Under the pieces are notes generated by a model. That model was not told the DNA's origin. It searched no databases and was given only the letters and a program-made list of their open reading frames with translations. From Hymenobacter guriensis (GTDB lineage: Bacteria; Bacteroidota; Bacteroidia; Cytophagales; Hymenobacteraceae): a stretch of DNA of 64,000 nucleotides. Made by a program: the position numbers and the translations under genes. The DNA lies in contig NZ_JADWYK010000019.1 of assembly GCF_015773195.1 (NCBI RefSeq), positions 19,530 through 83,529 on the forward strand. The letters are read 5' to 3'. Each line of letters begins with the position of its first letter. Positions within the stretch are counted from its first letter, which is position 1. Below, piece by piece: positions 33,805 to 41,912 of this stretch.

Positions 33805-33841
33805 TTGCACTTTATACAATTATTATTAGTACTTACTACAA
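33805..33841 (-). promoter_or_regulatory. Paired palindromic operator, copy 3
   Basis: TTGCACTTTATACAA (33805-33819) and TAGTACTTACTACAA (33827-33841), spaced 22 bp. The first box differs from copies 1 and 2 at a single base. The pair is 64 bp upstream of the ardC start, as in copies 1 and 2. The rest of 33842-34012 is AT- then GC-rich and shows no gene. Confidence 0.6.
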
Positions 33842-34012
33842 TTATTTTCTTTAAATTAAGCCCCTCTTTTCCCGCCTTTTTTTCCCCACCGCCCCTAATT
33901 CTGCTTGGTCACGAAACAGTAGAAGACTCACGAGCACCCTGCTGGGAGTGGGGCGGCTTTTTCAGCCGGCTGGCTCCCGGCTCCGAATCTCTTTCCAATG
34001 GTAGAGGCCGTC

Positions 34013-34079
34013 AGGCGGCGCGGCCGGGCTGCGGTCGATGGAGCGCCGCGTAGTCGTCGGCAACCCGGCCGCGCCGCCT
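34013..34079. repeat. Perfect 16-bp GC-rich inverted repeat with a 35-base loop
   Basis: AGGCGGCGCGGCCGGG (34013-34028) pairs perfectly with CCCGGCCGCGCCGCCT (34064-34079). Flanking GGCC blocks could extend the stem. It is in the gap between ardC and higB. There is no T-tract, so it is probably not a simple terminator; a recombination, transfer-origin or structured-RNA role is possible. Confidence 0.6.
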
Positions 34080-34083
34080 AATG

Positions 34084-34190
34084 GCCTGCGCGACGGCCTT
34101 TTGCGTGAGGGATGGCAGGGGTTTAGTCCGTAGGACCGGAGGCGCAGCCGCAGCCCCGAACAGCCCGGCCCGAAGGGACACGCCCCAATT
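34084..34190. other. GC-rich structured-looking intergenic stretch
   Basis: After the large inverted repeat, the stretch includes GCGTGAGGGATGGCAGGGG, a small GTCC/GGAC hairpin (around 34126-34136) and a run ending CGAAGGGACACGCCCC. No plausible reading frame occupies it. Composition and repeated short complementarities suggest a conserved structured element (non-coding RNA or transfer-origin part), but I cannot identify it. Confidence 0.3.
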
Positions 34191-34233
34191 TCTGTATTGT
34201 GTAAATTTTTTTACCTGATTCAGAAATTTTACG

Positions 34234-34241
34234 TATCTTTA
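34234..34241 (+). promoter_or_regulatory. Possible Bacteroidetes-type promoter for higBA
   Basis: TATCTTTA fits the Bacteroidetes -7 pattern TAnnTTTG except for its last base. It stands about 60 bp before the higB start, in an AT-rich stretch. A T-rich -33-like block (TTTACC, near 34210) lies about 20 bp upstream. Confidence 0.35.
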
Positions 34242-34301
34242 CTTAGGAACTGTAACCCGTGCCCTCGCGCCGCTTTTTGCTAGACATTATGCTTATTGAC
34301 T

Positions 34302-34586
34302 ATGGAGATACTTACTAAGAAAAGATTGAGAGACTATGGAAATACCCAACACCCTGATGTAGCCCAAGCCCTGCTGGAGTGGTTTGAGATGGCCGAGGCG
34401 GCGGAGTGGCAGACAGCCGCTGATGTACCCGCTCGCTACGTCGGCAACAACCGTTACGTGTTCAATATTCTGGGCAACCGCTTCCGCCTGATTGTCCGCA
34501 TCTTCTTCCCGGCCTACCAGGTGTACGTCCGCTTCGTGGGCACCCACGCTGAGTATGACCGCATCCCCGACACCTCGACGGTCTGA
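34302..34586 (+). CDS. higB: HigB-family toxin
   Basis: 94 residues. Matches the HigB/RelE-like mRNA interferase pattern: LRDYGNTQHPDVAQALLEWF, then a DVPARYVGNNRYVFNI segment and GNRFRLIVRIFFPAYQVYVR, ending FVGTHAEYDRI. It would cleave mRNA on ribosomes. It lies 40 bp upstream of the HTH antitoxin gene. Toxin-first order is typical of higBA. Confidence 0.9.
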   Translation: MEILTKKRLRDYGNTQHPDVAQALLEWFEMAEAAEWQTAADVPARYVGNNRYVFNILGNRFRLIVRIFFPAYQVYVRFVGTHAEYDRIPDTSTV

Positions 34587-34626
34587 GCCCCCTTCTTTTA
34601 TTCCAGTCATTCACCCCACACGCACA

Positions 34627-34983
34627 ATGGCACTCATCCTGCACACTGAAAAGGAGTATCAGGCCGCGATGACGCGGCTTGAATACCTCATCGATAACGA
34701 GCCCGGCAACCTGGACGAAATAAAGTCCCTCGGTCACGCCGCGAACGAATACGAAAACGACCACGGCCACCGTCCCATCTCGCCTACCTCGCTGGTCGGC
34801 ATGCTGGAGCGGGAGATGGTGGCGCGCCGCTTGAAAAAGCAGGACATGGCGGCTCTGCTCGGCATTGCCAACAGCCGGCTGAGCGAAGTTCTCAACGGCA
34901 AGCGCGCCATCAACCTGGACCTGGCCAAGCGCCTCTACCAAAAGCTGGGCATCTCTGCCGAACTTATCCTGGAATACGCGTAG
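34627..34983 (+). CDS. higA: HigA-family HTH antitoxin
   Basis: 118 residues. The C-terminal half is a Cro/C1-type HTH: EREMVARRLKKQDMAALLG, IANSRLSEVLNGKRAINLDL, AKRLYQKLGISAELIL. The N-terminal half carries an acidic helix (LEYLIDNEPGNLDEIKSL), which probably wraps the toxin. It would repress the operon by binding near the promoter around 34234. Confidence 0.9.
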   Translation: MALILHTEKEYQAAMTRLEYLIDNEPGNLDEIKSLGHAANEYENDHGHRPISPTSLVGMLEREMVARRLKKQDMAALLGIANSRLSEVLNGKRAINLDLAKRLYQKLGISAELILEYA

Positions 34984-35072
34984 CTCCTCGCGGGCTTTAG
35001 GTGTATTTCAGCAGGCAACACTATACCAAGTCTGGCAGGGCGCTAGCCGCTGGCCGGCGGAAATAATTTGTG

Positions 35073-36761
35073 ATGAATCTTACGGCTGAGCAGTCTGCCA
35101 TCCTGGCTTCCAGGGGTCACTTGAAAATCAACGCCGTCGCTGGGAGTGGTAAAACCACCACGATGGTTGAATACGCCCGCGCTCAACCGGCAACGGCCCG
35201 CATCCTGTACCTTGCCTTCAACAAAACCGTGCGGCAGGAAGCGATTCGCAAGTTTCAGGCAGCTGGCCTACCGAACGTAGTGGTAGAGACAGCTCATTCG
35301 CTGGCGTACCGCTACGTGGTGCGCGGCAGCCGCTACCAACTCAACAATAAAGGATATCGGGCGCACGAGCTGGTAGAAATGCTCAAGCTGCCCCGGGGCA
35401 CCGGGCAGGAGCGGCACCAGGAATATGTGCTGGCCAATCACATTGCCAAGTTTGTAACCTATTTCTGCAACAGCGACCAGGCGCAGGTGCAACGGCTCGA
35501 TTATCTGGCCACGCTAACCGACCCGAAGGCTCGGGAATTTGTCGGTAAGCATTATGCTACCATCGAACGAAGCTGCCGGGAATTGCTGGCCCGCATGGAC
35601 CGCGGTGAAATTGCGATTACCCACGACTTCTACCTGAAGAAGTTTCAGCTGAGCCACACCCTCCTGCCGGCTGATGTCATCCTGTTCGATGAGGGCCAGG
35701 ACGCCTCCGGGGCCATGCTGGATATCTTTTTCCGCCAACCGGCTACCAAGGTGATTGTCGGAGATACCCACCAGCAGATTTACGGCTGGCGGCACGCAGT
35801 CAACTCGCTGGAAAGAACGGATTATCCCAGCCTGCAGCTGAGTACTAGTTTCCGGTTTGGGCCTCCCATCGCCAAACTGGCCTCACACGTTCTGAGCTGG
35901 AAAGCGCAGCTGGGTGCAGGCCCCCAACTAGTGGTAACGGGTGCCGCGCAGGAAGCACCAAGCGAGGGCACTACCCGCGCCGTAATCGGCCGCACTAACC
36001 TGGGGTTGCTGCTCAAGGCTATCGAGTACGTCAAAGAGCACCGGCAGCAGCTGCGCCGGGTGTACTTCGAGGGCAACATCAACTCTTACACCTACGCGGG
36101 GGAGGGCGCGAGCTTAACGGACGTGCTGGCCCTTTACAACGGACGGAGCGAGGCCATCAAAGACCCGTTGATTCGCAAAATGGCCAATCTGGATGAGTTG
36201 ACCGACTACGCCGAGCAGACCGAGGATGGGCAGCTGCAGATGCTCATCACCATCGTGGAGGATTACGGCAACGACGTTATCGACCTCATCAAGGAGTTGA
36301 AGCGCCTGCACGTTGCTGATGGTGCCCGCGACCAGGCTCAGCTCTACTTCTCCACGGTGCACCGCTGCAAAGGCTTGGAGTACGACCAGGTGCAGCTTAT
36401 CCCGGATTTTATCACGCAGGCCACCGTTGACAAGCTGGAAGAGGAATTTGCAGCCAAGCCCCCGGAGCCGGGTGTCAGGGCCCGTGTGTTCGAGGAAATC
36501 AACTTGCTTTACGTCGCCCTGACGCGAGCCAAGGCCCGCGTGCATGTGCCGTCTGATTGCCTTCCCAATGGATTTGAGCCCCACGCGGCCGTGCAGGGCT
36601 TCCACGGTACCGGCGGCACGGTCCTGCTCGCAGCACCTGCAGCGGCTCCTGCTCATCAAAGGGAATGGGTGGAATACACTCCCGCCCAGGTTACTTTGGA
36701 CTCTCGCTTTGCTTCACTGCAACAGAAGCTGGACGCAAGCAGCAAATCACCCAAAGGTTAA
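35073..36761 (+). CDS. UvrD/Rep-family (superfamily 1) DNA helicase
   Basis: 562 residues. Motif I AVAGSGKTTT (near 21-30), motif II DEGQDASGAM (about 205), motif III GDTHQQIYGWRHAVNS, motif V STVHRCKGLEYDQVQL and motif VI LLYVALTRAK are all in order. The DEGQD form and short length resemble FBH1-like members rather than full UvrD. GTG at 35070 is possible but ATG at 35073 begins MNLTAEQSAILAS. It is followed on the same strand by two genes that may encode nucleases, so a shared role in DNA processing or defence is possible. Confidence 0.88.
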   Translation: MNLTAEQSAILASRGHLKINAVAGSGKTTTMVEYARAQPATARILYLAFNKTVRQEAIRKFQAAGLPNVVVETAHSLAYRYVVRGSRYQLNNKGYRAHELVEMLKLPRGTGQERHQEYVLANHIAKFVTYFCNSDQAQVQRLDYLATLTDPKAREFVGKHYATIERSCRELLARMDRGEIAITHDFYLKKFQLSHTLLPADVILFDEGQDASGAMLDIFFRQPATKVIVGDTHQQIYGWRHAVNSLERTDYPSLQLSTSFRFGPPIAKLASHVLSWKAQLGAGPQLVVTGAAQEAPSEGTTRAVIGRTNLGLLLKAIEYVKEHRQQLRRVYFEGNINSYTYAGEGASLTDVLALYNGRSEAIKDPLIRKMANLDELTDYAEQTEDGQLQMLITIVEDYGNDVIDLIKELKRLHVADGARDQAQLYFSTVHRCKGLEYDQVQLIPDFITQATVDKLEEEFAAKPPEPGVRARVFEEINLLYVALTRAKARVHVPSDCLPNGFEPHAAVQGFHGTGGTVLLAAPAAAPAHQREWVEYTPAQVTLDSRFASLQQKLDASSKSPKG

Positions 36762-36881
36762 TTGCTCCCCGAAGTCCAAACGCCCGCCTGCCAGCGCGCA
36801 GAGGACGCAATTGTGTCTTTTCTCCGATTCACGGACGCCGCGTCTTAACATGAATGTGAAGCGTCTTTTCTTAGCTGTACT

Positions 36882-37466
36882 ATGAATGGCAATGCCCTAC
36901 TCCATGCCCACATTACCCCGCTTCTGCAACTTGTAGCCTCTACTTCACTCTGGGTGCATCCCACGGTAATTGAAGCTCTGCGCCAAGAAGACGGCAACGA
37001 TACTGCCCGGTGGTTTCGCAACGTACGCCGGGCCCGGACGAAAAATAATGAGACGGTCCGCGCTTACGCTGATGGTAATTACCTAGACAACAACTCCAAA
37101 GCGAATATTGCCATCAAAACCGCTCTCGGCTACCGTGCAGAAGCTGATAAAATCACGCAGTTTCATACCTGCCACATCTACGACGAGCAGGGCGAAGCAT
37201 ACGACCCGCTGTATTACTGTTCACTGCCAAACCTGGTACTCATTCCCAGTGCCATTCACAGTCTCGCGGACCATTTCCCGGAGTGTAAACAGGTACTGAA
37301 GTACCGGGCTTACCAGCTGTACGGGTTCTACCGGGACGCAATACCACCCAAGCCCGCTGACTACGACCAGCTGCAATGGCATCCATTTGTAGGCAGCACT
37401 GAGCGGGCACTGAAGTCTGTTAAAAAGCGAAGAAGTTCTTTACAACCGAAATCCGCGCTTGCCTAA
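36882..37466 (+). CDS. Hypothetical protein with a weak HNH-like segment
   Basis: 194 residues starting MNGNALLHAHITPLLQLVAS. A central FHTCHIYDEQGEAYDPLYYC segment followed by SLPNLVLIPSAIHSLADHFP looks like the Asn-Leu-Val context of HNH nucleases, but the third catalytic His is not clear. The C-terminus is basic (ERALKSVKKRRSSL). It lies 120 bp after the helicase and 46 bp before a nuclease-like gene. Confidence 0.4.
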   Translation: MNGNALLHAHITPLLQLVASTSLWVHPTVIEALRQEDGNDTARWFRNVRRARTKNNETVRAYADGNYLDNNSKANIAIKTALGYRAEADKITQFHTCHIYDEQGEAYDPLYYCSLPNLVLIPSAIHSLADHFPECKQVLKYRAYQLYGFYRDAIPPKPADYDQLQWHPFVGSTERALKSVKKRRSSLQPKSALA

Positions 37467-37512
37467 GCCTTGTATCCGCGAAGTCTATTGAAACCATTGC
37501 CCCCTGCTACTT

Positions 37513-38502
37513 ATGCCGCGCATTATCTTTTTCAATACCGGCTGGATGGATTCCTACGCGGGCAACCACCGGAACCTCGACCCCATCACGGGAGGCGGGG
37601 CCCATACCAGGGAGCAGGGATGGGGAGGCGAGATTTTCAACTTTAAGCCCTATCGGGGCAGGTATTACGGCTACGTCCGAACCACCCACGGTGGTGCTAT
37701 CAGGCTTGAGCGACTTGGAGCAGCCAGGGCAGATGACCGTATCGAGGGCGTAACCGTCGTCTGGACAGCTCCCCGACCAGCTAAGGAAGGTGGCGGCAGC
37801 TACATCGTGGGCTGGTATAAGAACGCAACGCTATTCCGCACGGAACGACCGCGCCCAGCTAACTCCCGCCACTTGTGGCAGGACCACCTGATGGAGTTCT
37901 ATGCTACGGCAGCAGCGACTGATGTCGTGCTACTGTCCCGGGACTCCCGACTGTTTCCTGTTCCCAGAAGCAAGGCCAAAAGCATGGGTCAAAGTAACGT
38001 CTGGTACGCCGACGATGAAGCCAACCTGGACTTTGTGCAGCAGGTGCAGGCCTACATTGCTAGGGGCGGGATACTTTCCCCTCCGGCTACCCGAAAGAAA
38101 GGCCGGTCGCCCAGGCAGCCCGACGTACTTAAACGACTAGCCATTGAGCAAAAGGCTATTGAAACAGCGTGGGACTACTATCGAAAGCTGGGGTACGACC
38201 TTGAATCCGTAGAAGCCGCGAAGGTTGGGTGGGACCTGACCGCTACCAACGGAAGTGTCAGGCTGAAGCTGGAGGTCAAAGGGCTATCCGGTACCGCAAT
38301 TGCCGCTGAGCTAACGGCCAACGAGTACAGCTGCCTGTTGGCAGATAGCCCCAACTACCGGGTGTGCATTGTCACGAATGCACTTACCAAGCCTCTGCTG
38401 CACATTTTCTCTTATTCCAAAACCGTTGACCTTTGGGTGAGCGAGGAAGGGCTTGAACTGTCGTTTGAAAAAGTCACCAGCGCCCGGGTGTTTGCAAGGT
38501 AG
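37513..38502 (+). CDS. DUF3883 / NO VEIN-type putative nuclease
   Basis: 329 residues. The N-terminal half (starting MPRIIFFNTGWMDSYAGNHR) is rich in Gly/Tyr and aromatic residues and is not recognised. The C-terminal 110 residues show the DUF3883 pattern: YYRKLGYDLESVEAAKVGWD, LKLEVKGLSG, TANEYSCLLADSPNYRVCIV. GWD...EVKG fits the D-(D/E)xK centre of PD-(D/E)xK nucleases. DUF3883 domains often belong to phage-defence proteins. It stops 20 bp before the convergent primase gene. Confidence 0.7.
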   Translation: MPRIIFFNTGWMDSYAGNHRNLDPITGGGAHTREQGWGGEIFNFKPYRGRYYGYVRTTHGGAIRLERLGAARADDRIEGVTVVWTAPRPAKEGGGSYIVGWYKNATLFRTERPRPANSRHLWQDHLMEFYATAAATDVVLLSRDSRLFPVPRSKAKSMGQSNVWYADDEANLDFVQQVQAYIARGGILSPPATRKKGRSPRQPDVLKRLAIEQKAIETAWDYYRKLGYDLESVEAAKVGWDLTATNGSVRLKLEVKGLSGTAIAAELTANEYSCLLADSPNYRVCIVTNALTKPLLHIFSYSKTVDLWVSEEGLELSFEKVTSARVFAR

Positions 38503-38521
38503 TCGGCCGAAACCGCCATAC

Positions 38522-41125
38522 TCAGCGCGTGATTTCAGTATTCCGCGCCGGCGTGGTTACCTCTTGACTTTTGCTTAGCTCCCGCCGCTCAGCCCGGTCA
38601 CTACTGTGCTCCACAACGTGGCTGCCGGGCTGCTCTGCCACTGCGTCCAGCGTGTGGCTAATTCGGCCAAGTTCCGGCTGGTCGGTGCGGTAAGTGACTT
38701 TCATCTCCGAGTGGCGGATACCGTCGGCCGCGGTGGTACTCTGAATGTCGCCGGCTTTCGCTCCGCTGCCGATAACGGCAGCCTGCACGGCCTCGGCCTG
38801 GCCCCGCTCGCCCGGAGCAATGGCGGGCTCGTCTACTTTGATGATTACCTGCTTCTCACTGCCCGGCGCACCGGCCGAAGCTTCGAGCGGCGGCTTCTTG
38901 GCCACATCCAAGCTACGGTCGCGGTTGTGGGGCTGGATGGGGGCGACTTCGGCCGCCGCCTGGCGCGCTGCCTGGTCGGCTTCGCTCTCCGCTACCCGCA
39001 CACCAGCATACTGCTCCCGCCCGGCCTCGGCGCGGGCGTTGGTATTGGAAACGATGGCATGGATGATGGCAATATCGGGCTGGTCGTTGCGGTAGGTCAT
39101 GTCGAACTCCGCCCGCCGGATGCCCTGCTCATCCACCGTGCTGCGAATCTCACTCGTCCGCATCGAGTAGCCGGAATTATCCAGCACTTCCTTCCAGGCC
39201 TCGGCGCGGCCTGTGGTGTTGGGCTCCAGCTCATCAATTTGCCAGGTTGCCACCTTCGTCTCCGCCGGGGCTGCCGGCAGGTCGGCGGCCGCCGGGCGTG
39301 CCGCGAAGCGGGCCTGGTCGCGTAGCTCAGCCTGCTCGGCCTCATCAACTTTGCGGCCGGTAGGAGGGGGGTTATCGTTGATATATTCCTTTAGCAGCAC
39401 CAGGCCCGCGTCCCGGGCGTGCACGAACTGCGCCGTGTGCGCTGCCGCTTCCTGCTCGGTTCGGTAGGAGCGGAACGGGCGCTCCGCATCCTGGCGGCCG
39501 GCGTCCGCGACTGCCGCGCCCATCATCGCCTGATTGAAGCGACGGTCCTCCGCCTGCCGCTCGGCCTGGCTTTCGGGGCTGTTGTCGTCTGCCCGCTGCT
39601 GCCGCTGCCGCTCGTCGTACTGGCGGCGGGTTTCTTGCTCGGCGCGCTCCATCGCGGCGGAGCGGGCGTATTCTGCCTGCCGCTGCTGCTCGCGCTGGTC
39701 CCGCTCGGCGGCGCGCTGCTGCTCGTCCAGCTGCGCCTGGGCGCGGATTTGCTCGGCGCTCAGGCCTTGCGCCGTTAGCTCCAGCTCCCGGTTCCAGTCT
39801 TTGGCCTGCGGATAATCGACCCGGATGAAAGCCTCCTGGCCGCGCTCCTGCTCAGGCCGCAGCTGCTCGCGCTGGCGGTACAGCTCCTGGCTGATTACTT
39901 CGAGCTGGGCGGTATCGGCCTTAGCCACCGACAGGCGCAGAACGGTTTCCCGCTCGGTACTGCGCTGCACTTCCAGCTCGATGGTAGGGCCGGCTTCCTG
40001 GTTGCCGTTCATCCGGGCTACCCGCTCAGTTAGCTGCTGCACCTGGGCCGCCCCGCTCTCAGCGCTGTCGTGGCGGTAGCTCACTTTCAGGGCCGTGTGG
40101 TACTTGTCGGACGTGGCATGCCACTCCACCGGCCGGCTGGCTTCCTTATAGGCCTCCTGGTCGGCCACGGGAACCAGCGGGCGGGCCGGGTGCAGCTCGT
40201 TCATGTAGTTCATGTTGAACTGCCGCCCGCCAGCGTCGCGGTCATTGGCCAGCACGATTTCCTTGGGCTCCTGCTTATCAATCACCCGCTGAATCAGGGC
40301 AACCTGCGCTTCGGTGGGCGTGCCGCTGGTAGCCACGTAAAGGGTGTTTCGGGGGTCCTGCGCGTGTTTCAGCTGGTAGTGGGAGAGGGAGTCAATAGCC
40401 GACTCGGACACGACCACCCGCTCGACCGGCGTATCCTTGCCCTGGGTGGGGTGCGATACCCAGATGCCGTTTTTGGGCAGCGGCAGCAGATTTTTGTAGT
40501 GCTCGTTCTTCTGCTCGACGCTGGCCAAACCCTGCTCGTTGTAGAGCGGGAAAGCGGTGTTTTTGTGCTCGTTCTGCTGCGCGGTGAAGATGCGCCCCTG
40601 AAAAGCCGGGCTATCAATTGTGCTATTGGTAATACCCCGACCGTGCAGGTAGCTGCGGTCGGTTAGCTCCTTATTTACGCCCAGCACCTCGGCAATGAGG
40701 CGCGTTTTGCGGTCTTCCTGCTGCTGGCGCTCATGGTCCGGGTCGCCCACGGGCAGGGCATTGAGCCGGCTCACGTCCACCGGGGCACCATAAACACGGG
40801 CTGGGGCAGGCCCGTCATGCAGATACTCGCGTAGCTGCTGGCGAACCTGCCCCAAATTCAATCCGTGGCCGTTGCCGCCCCGGGTTTTCGCAAAATCAAT
40901 AACGCTGCCCTTGTCCCAGTCGTCGCCGGTGTTCAGGTACACCTGGTGGTCGGCCTTGCGGGTGACGATGAGCACCTCCCCGTCTTTTTCGAGCTGGTGC
41001 CAGTCGCCGCGCTTGCCTTCCTTCCTGACTTGATAGCCCTGCCGCTCGGCGTAGTCTACCAAGTCAATGTCACGCTTGAACCGGTCAAGCTCGGTGGGGT
41101 CGTTTTCTCGGATAGGGGCATTCAT
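38522..41125 (-). CDS. Toprim-domain primase of the conjugative element
   Basis: 867 residues. The N-terminal part (about 10-105) is a DUF3991-like zinc-finger/primase-associated region (DRFKRDIDLVDYAERQGYQV, VIDFAKTRGGNGHGLNL). The Toprim motif lies near VVVSESAIDSLSHYQ (catalytic Glu) and EIVLANDRDAGGRQF (Asp pair), within residues about 240-320. The rest is a long Gln/Glu/Arg-rich coiled region with two repeats of a beta unit (MRTSEIRSTVDEQGI and AGDIQSTTAADGIRHSEMKV). It would prime synthesis of the complementary strand after transfer. The charged C-terminal tail may act as a secretion signal, as in other transferred primases; this is inference. Confidence 0.8.
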   Translation of the reverse strand: MNAPIRENDPTELDRFKRDIDLVDYAERQGYQVRKEGKRGDWHQLEKDGEVLIVTRKADHQVYLNTGDDWDKGSVIDFAKTRGGNGHGLNLGQVRQQLREYLHDGPAPARVYGAPVDVSRLNALPVGDPDHERQQQEDRKTRLIAEVLGVNKELTDRSYLHGRGITNSTIDSPAFQGRIFTAQQNEHKNTAFPLYNEQGLASVEQKNEHYKNLLPLPKNGIWVSHPTQGKDTPVERVVVSESAIDSLSHYQLKHAQDPRNTLYVATSGTPTEAQVALIQRVIDKQEPKEIVLANDRDAGGRQFNMNYMNELHPARPLVPVADQEAYKEASRPVEWHATSDKYHTALKVSYRHDSAESGAAQVQQLTERVARMNGNQEAGPTIELEVQRSTERETVLRLSVAKADTAQLEVISQELYRQREQLRPEQERGQEAFIRVDYPQAKDWNRELELTAQGLSAEQIRAQAQLDEQQRAAERDQREQQRQAEYARSAAMERAEQETRRQYDERQRQQRADDNSPESQAERQAEDRRFNQAMMGAAVADAGRQDAERPFRSYRTEQEAAAHTAQFVHARDAGLVLLKEYINDNPPPTGRKVDEAEQAELRDQARFAARPAAADLPAAPAETKVATWQIDELEPNTTGRAEAWKEVLDNSGYSMRTSEIRSTVDEQGIRRAEFDMTYRNDQPDIAIIHAIVSNTNARAEAGREQYAGVRVAESEADQAARQAAAEVAPIQPHNRDRSLDVAKKPPLEASAGAPGSEKQVIIKVDEPAIAPGERGQAEAVQAAVIGSGAKAGDIQSTTAADGIRHSEMKVTYRTDQPELGRISHTLDAVAEQPGSHVVEHSSDRAERRELSKSQEVTTPARNTEITR

Positions 41126-41229
41126 CGCGGGGAGCTTACAAGTGGTCGTTGATGACCAGTAGCTCCGGGCGGGGAAGGGGAGGCGGGGAATGAGGCCGCC
41201 TGGCTACCCAGAAAACTATCCGGTCGAGG

Positions 41230-41640
41230 TTACGGGGCTGGGGCTGCCGATGCGCCGGCGGCGTGCTCGGAGCCGGGCAGGGGAGGGGTGCCGCTGTCGA
41301 AGCATTTCAGCTGCTTCTGGAAAGTGGTCAGGGCCTCCTGGCTGGGGAATAGAAAGCGCGGGCTCTCGCTGTTGGGCGGAATCCTGATTAGCTCAGTGGC
41401 CACGTCGAGGTTGCGGAGCAGGCGCTGCAGCAGGCGGGGCTCTTCGCGCTTCAGGGAGTTGTTTTTCAGTCCTACGATACTGGTGTAGGGCAGCTCATGC
41501 TGCTCGCAGAACGATTTCAGCTCCCCTTTGGGAAGCATCAGCAGGCGGAATTGGGCATAGCGTAAAACGTCGGCATAGGGAACGGTCAGGTTTAGGTCGG
41601 GGAAGCCCAGGGGGGCCGAAATGTGTGGCGATGGTACCAT
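41230..41640 (-). CDS. Hypothetical protein
   Basis: 136 residues starting MVPSPHISAPLGFPDLNLTV. Contains YADVLRYAQFRLLMLPKGEL and a basic helix KREEPRLLQRLLRNLDVA, with an Ala/Pro-rich tail. It looks like a possible DNA-binding protein. It is divergent from the tra operon, with the TTTCAGAA array between them, so it is a candidate regulator. Family unknown. Confidence 0.5.
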   Translation of the reverse strand: MVPSPHISAPLGFPDLNLTVPYADVLRYAQFRLLMLPKGELKSFCEQHELPYTSIVGLKNNSLKREEPRLLQRLLRNLDVATELIRIPPNSESPRFLFPSQEALTTFQKQLKCFDSGTPPLPGSEHAAGASAAPAP

Positions 41641-41835
41641 GCGGGTGGTGGCTTTGTGAGGGTTGAAGAGGTGTGTAAGTAGACCTAACGAGAGGCATAG
41701 TCTACAAAGACACGAATTGAAGCCATTCGCTGCAAATGGCTAACACAAATCCCACCATGATACCCCATGTTTCGGCGGTAGCTCAGAGAAGCTGAACCGG
41801 CCAAAATACGGTTGCCCATCCCTAACGCAGAAACT

Positions 41836-41898
41836 TATCAGAGGTTTTACAGAATACTAAAATAATCATTTTAGAAATCTTTCAGAACTCTTTCAGAA
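41836..41898. promoter_or_regulatory. 11-bp-phased TTTCAGAA array at the tra promoter
   Basis: Boxes at 41836 (TATCAGAG), 41847 (TTACAGAA), 41869 (TTTTAGAA), 41880 and 41891 (both TTTCAGAA) all lie on one 11-bp grid; only 41858 is missing. They end 15 bp before the first tra-operon gene. The same motif is at 29511-29540. A regulator binding side by side along one face of the helix is the simplest reading. Confidence 0.55.
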
Positions 41899-41912
41899 TA
41901 CCAGCCGTAAGC

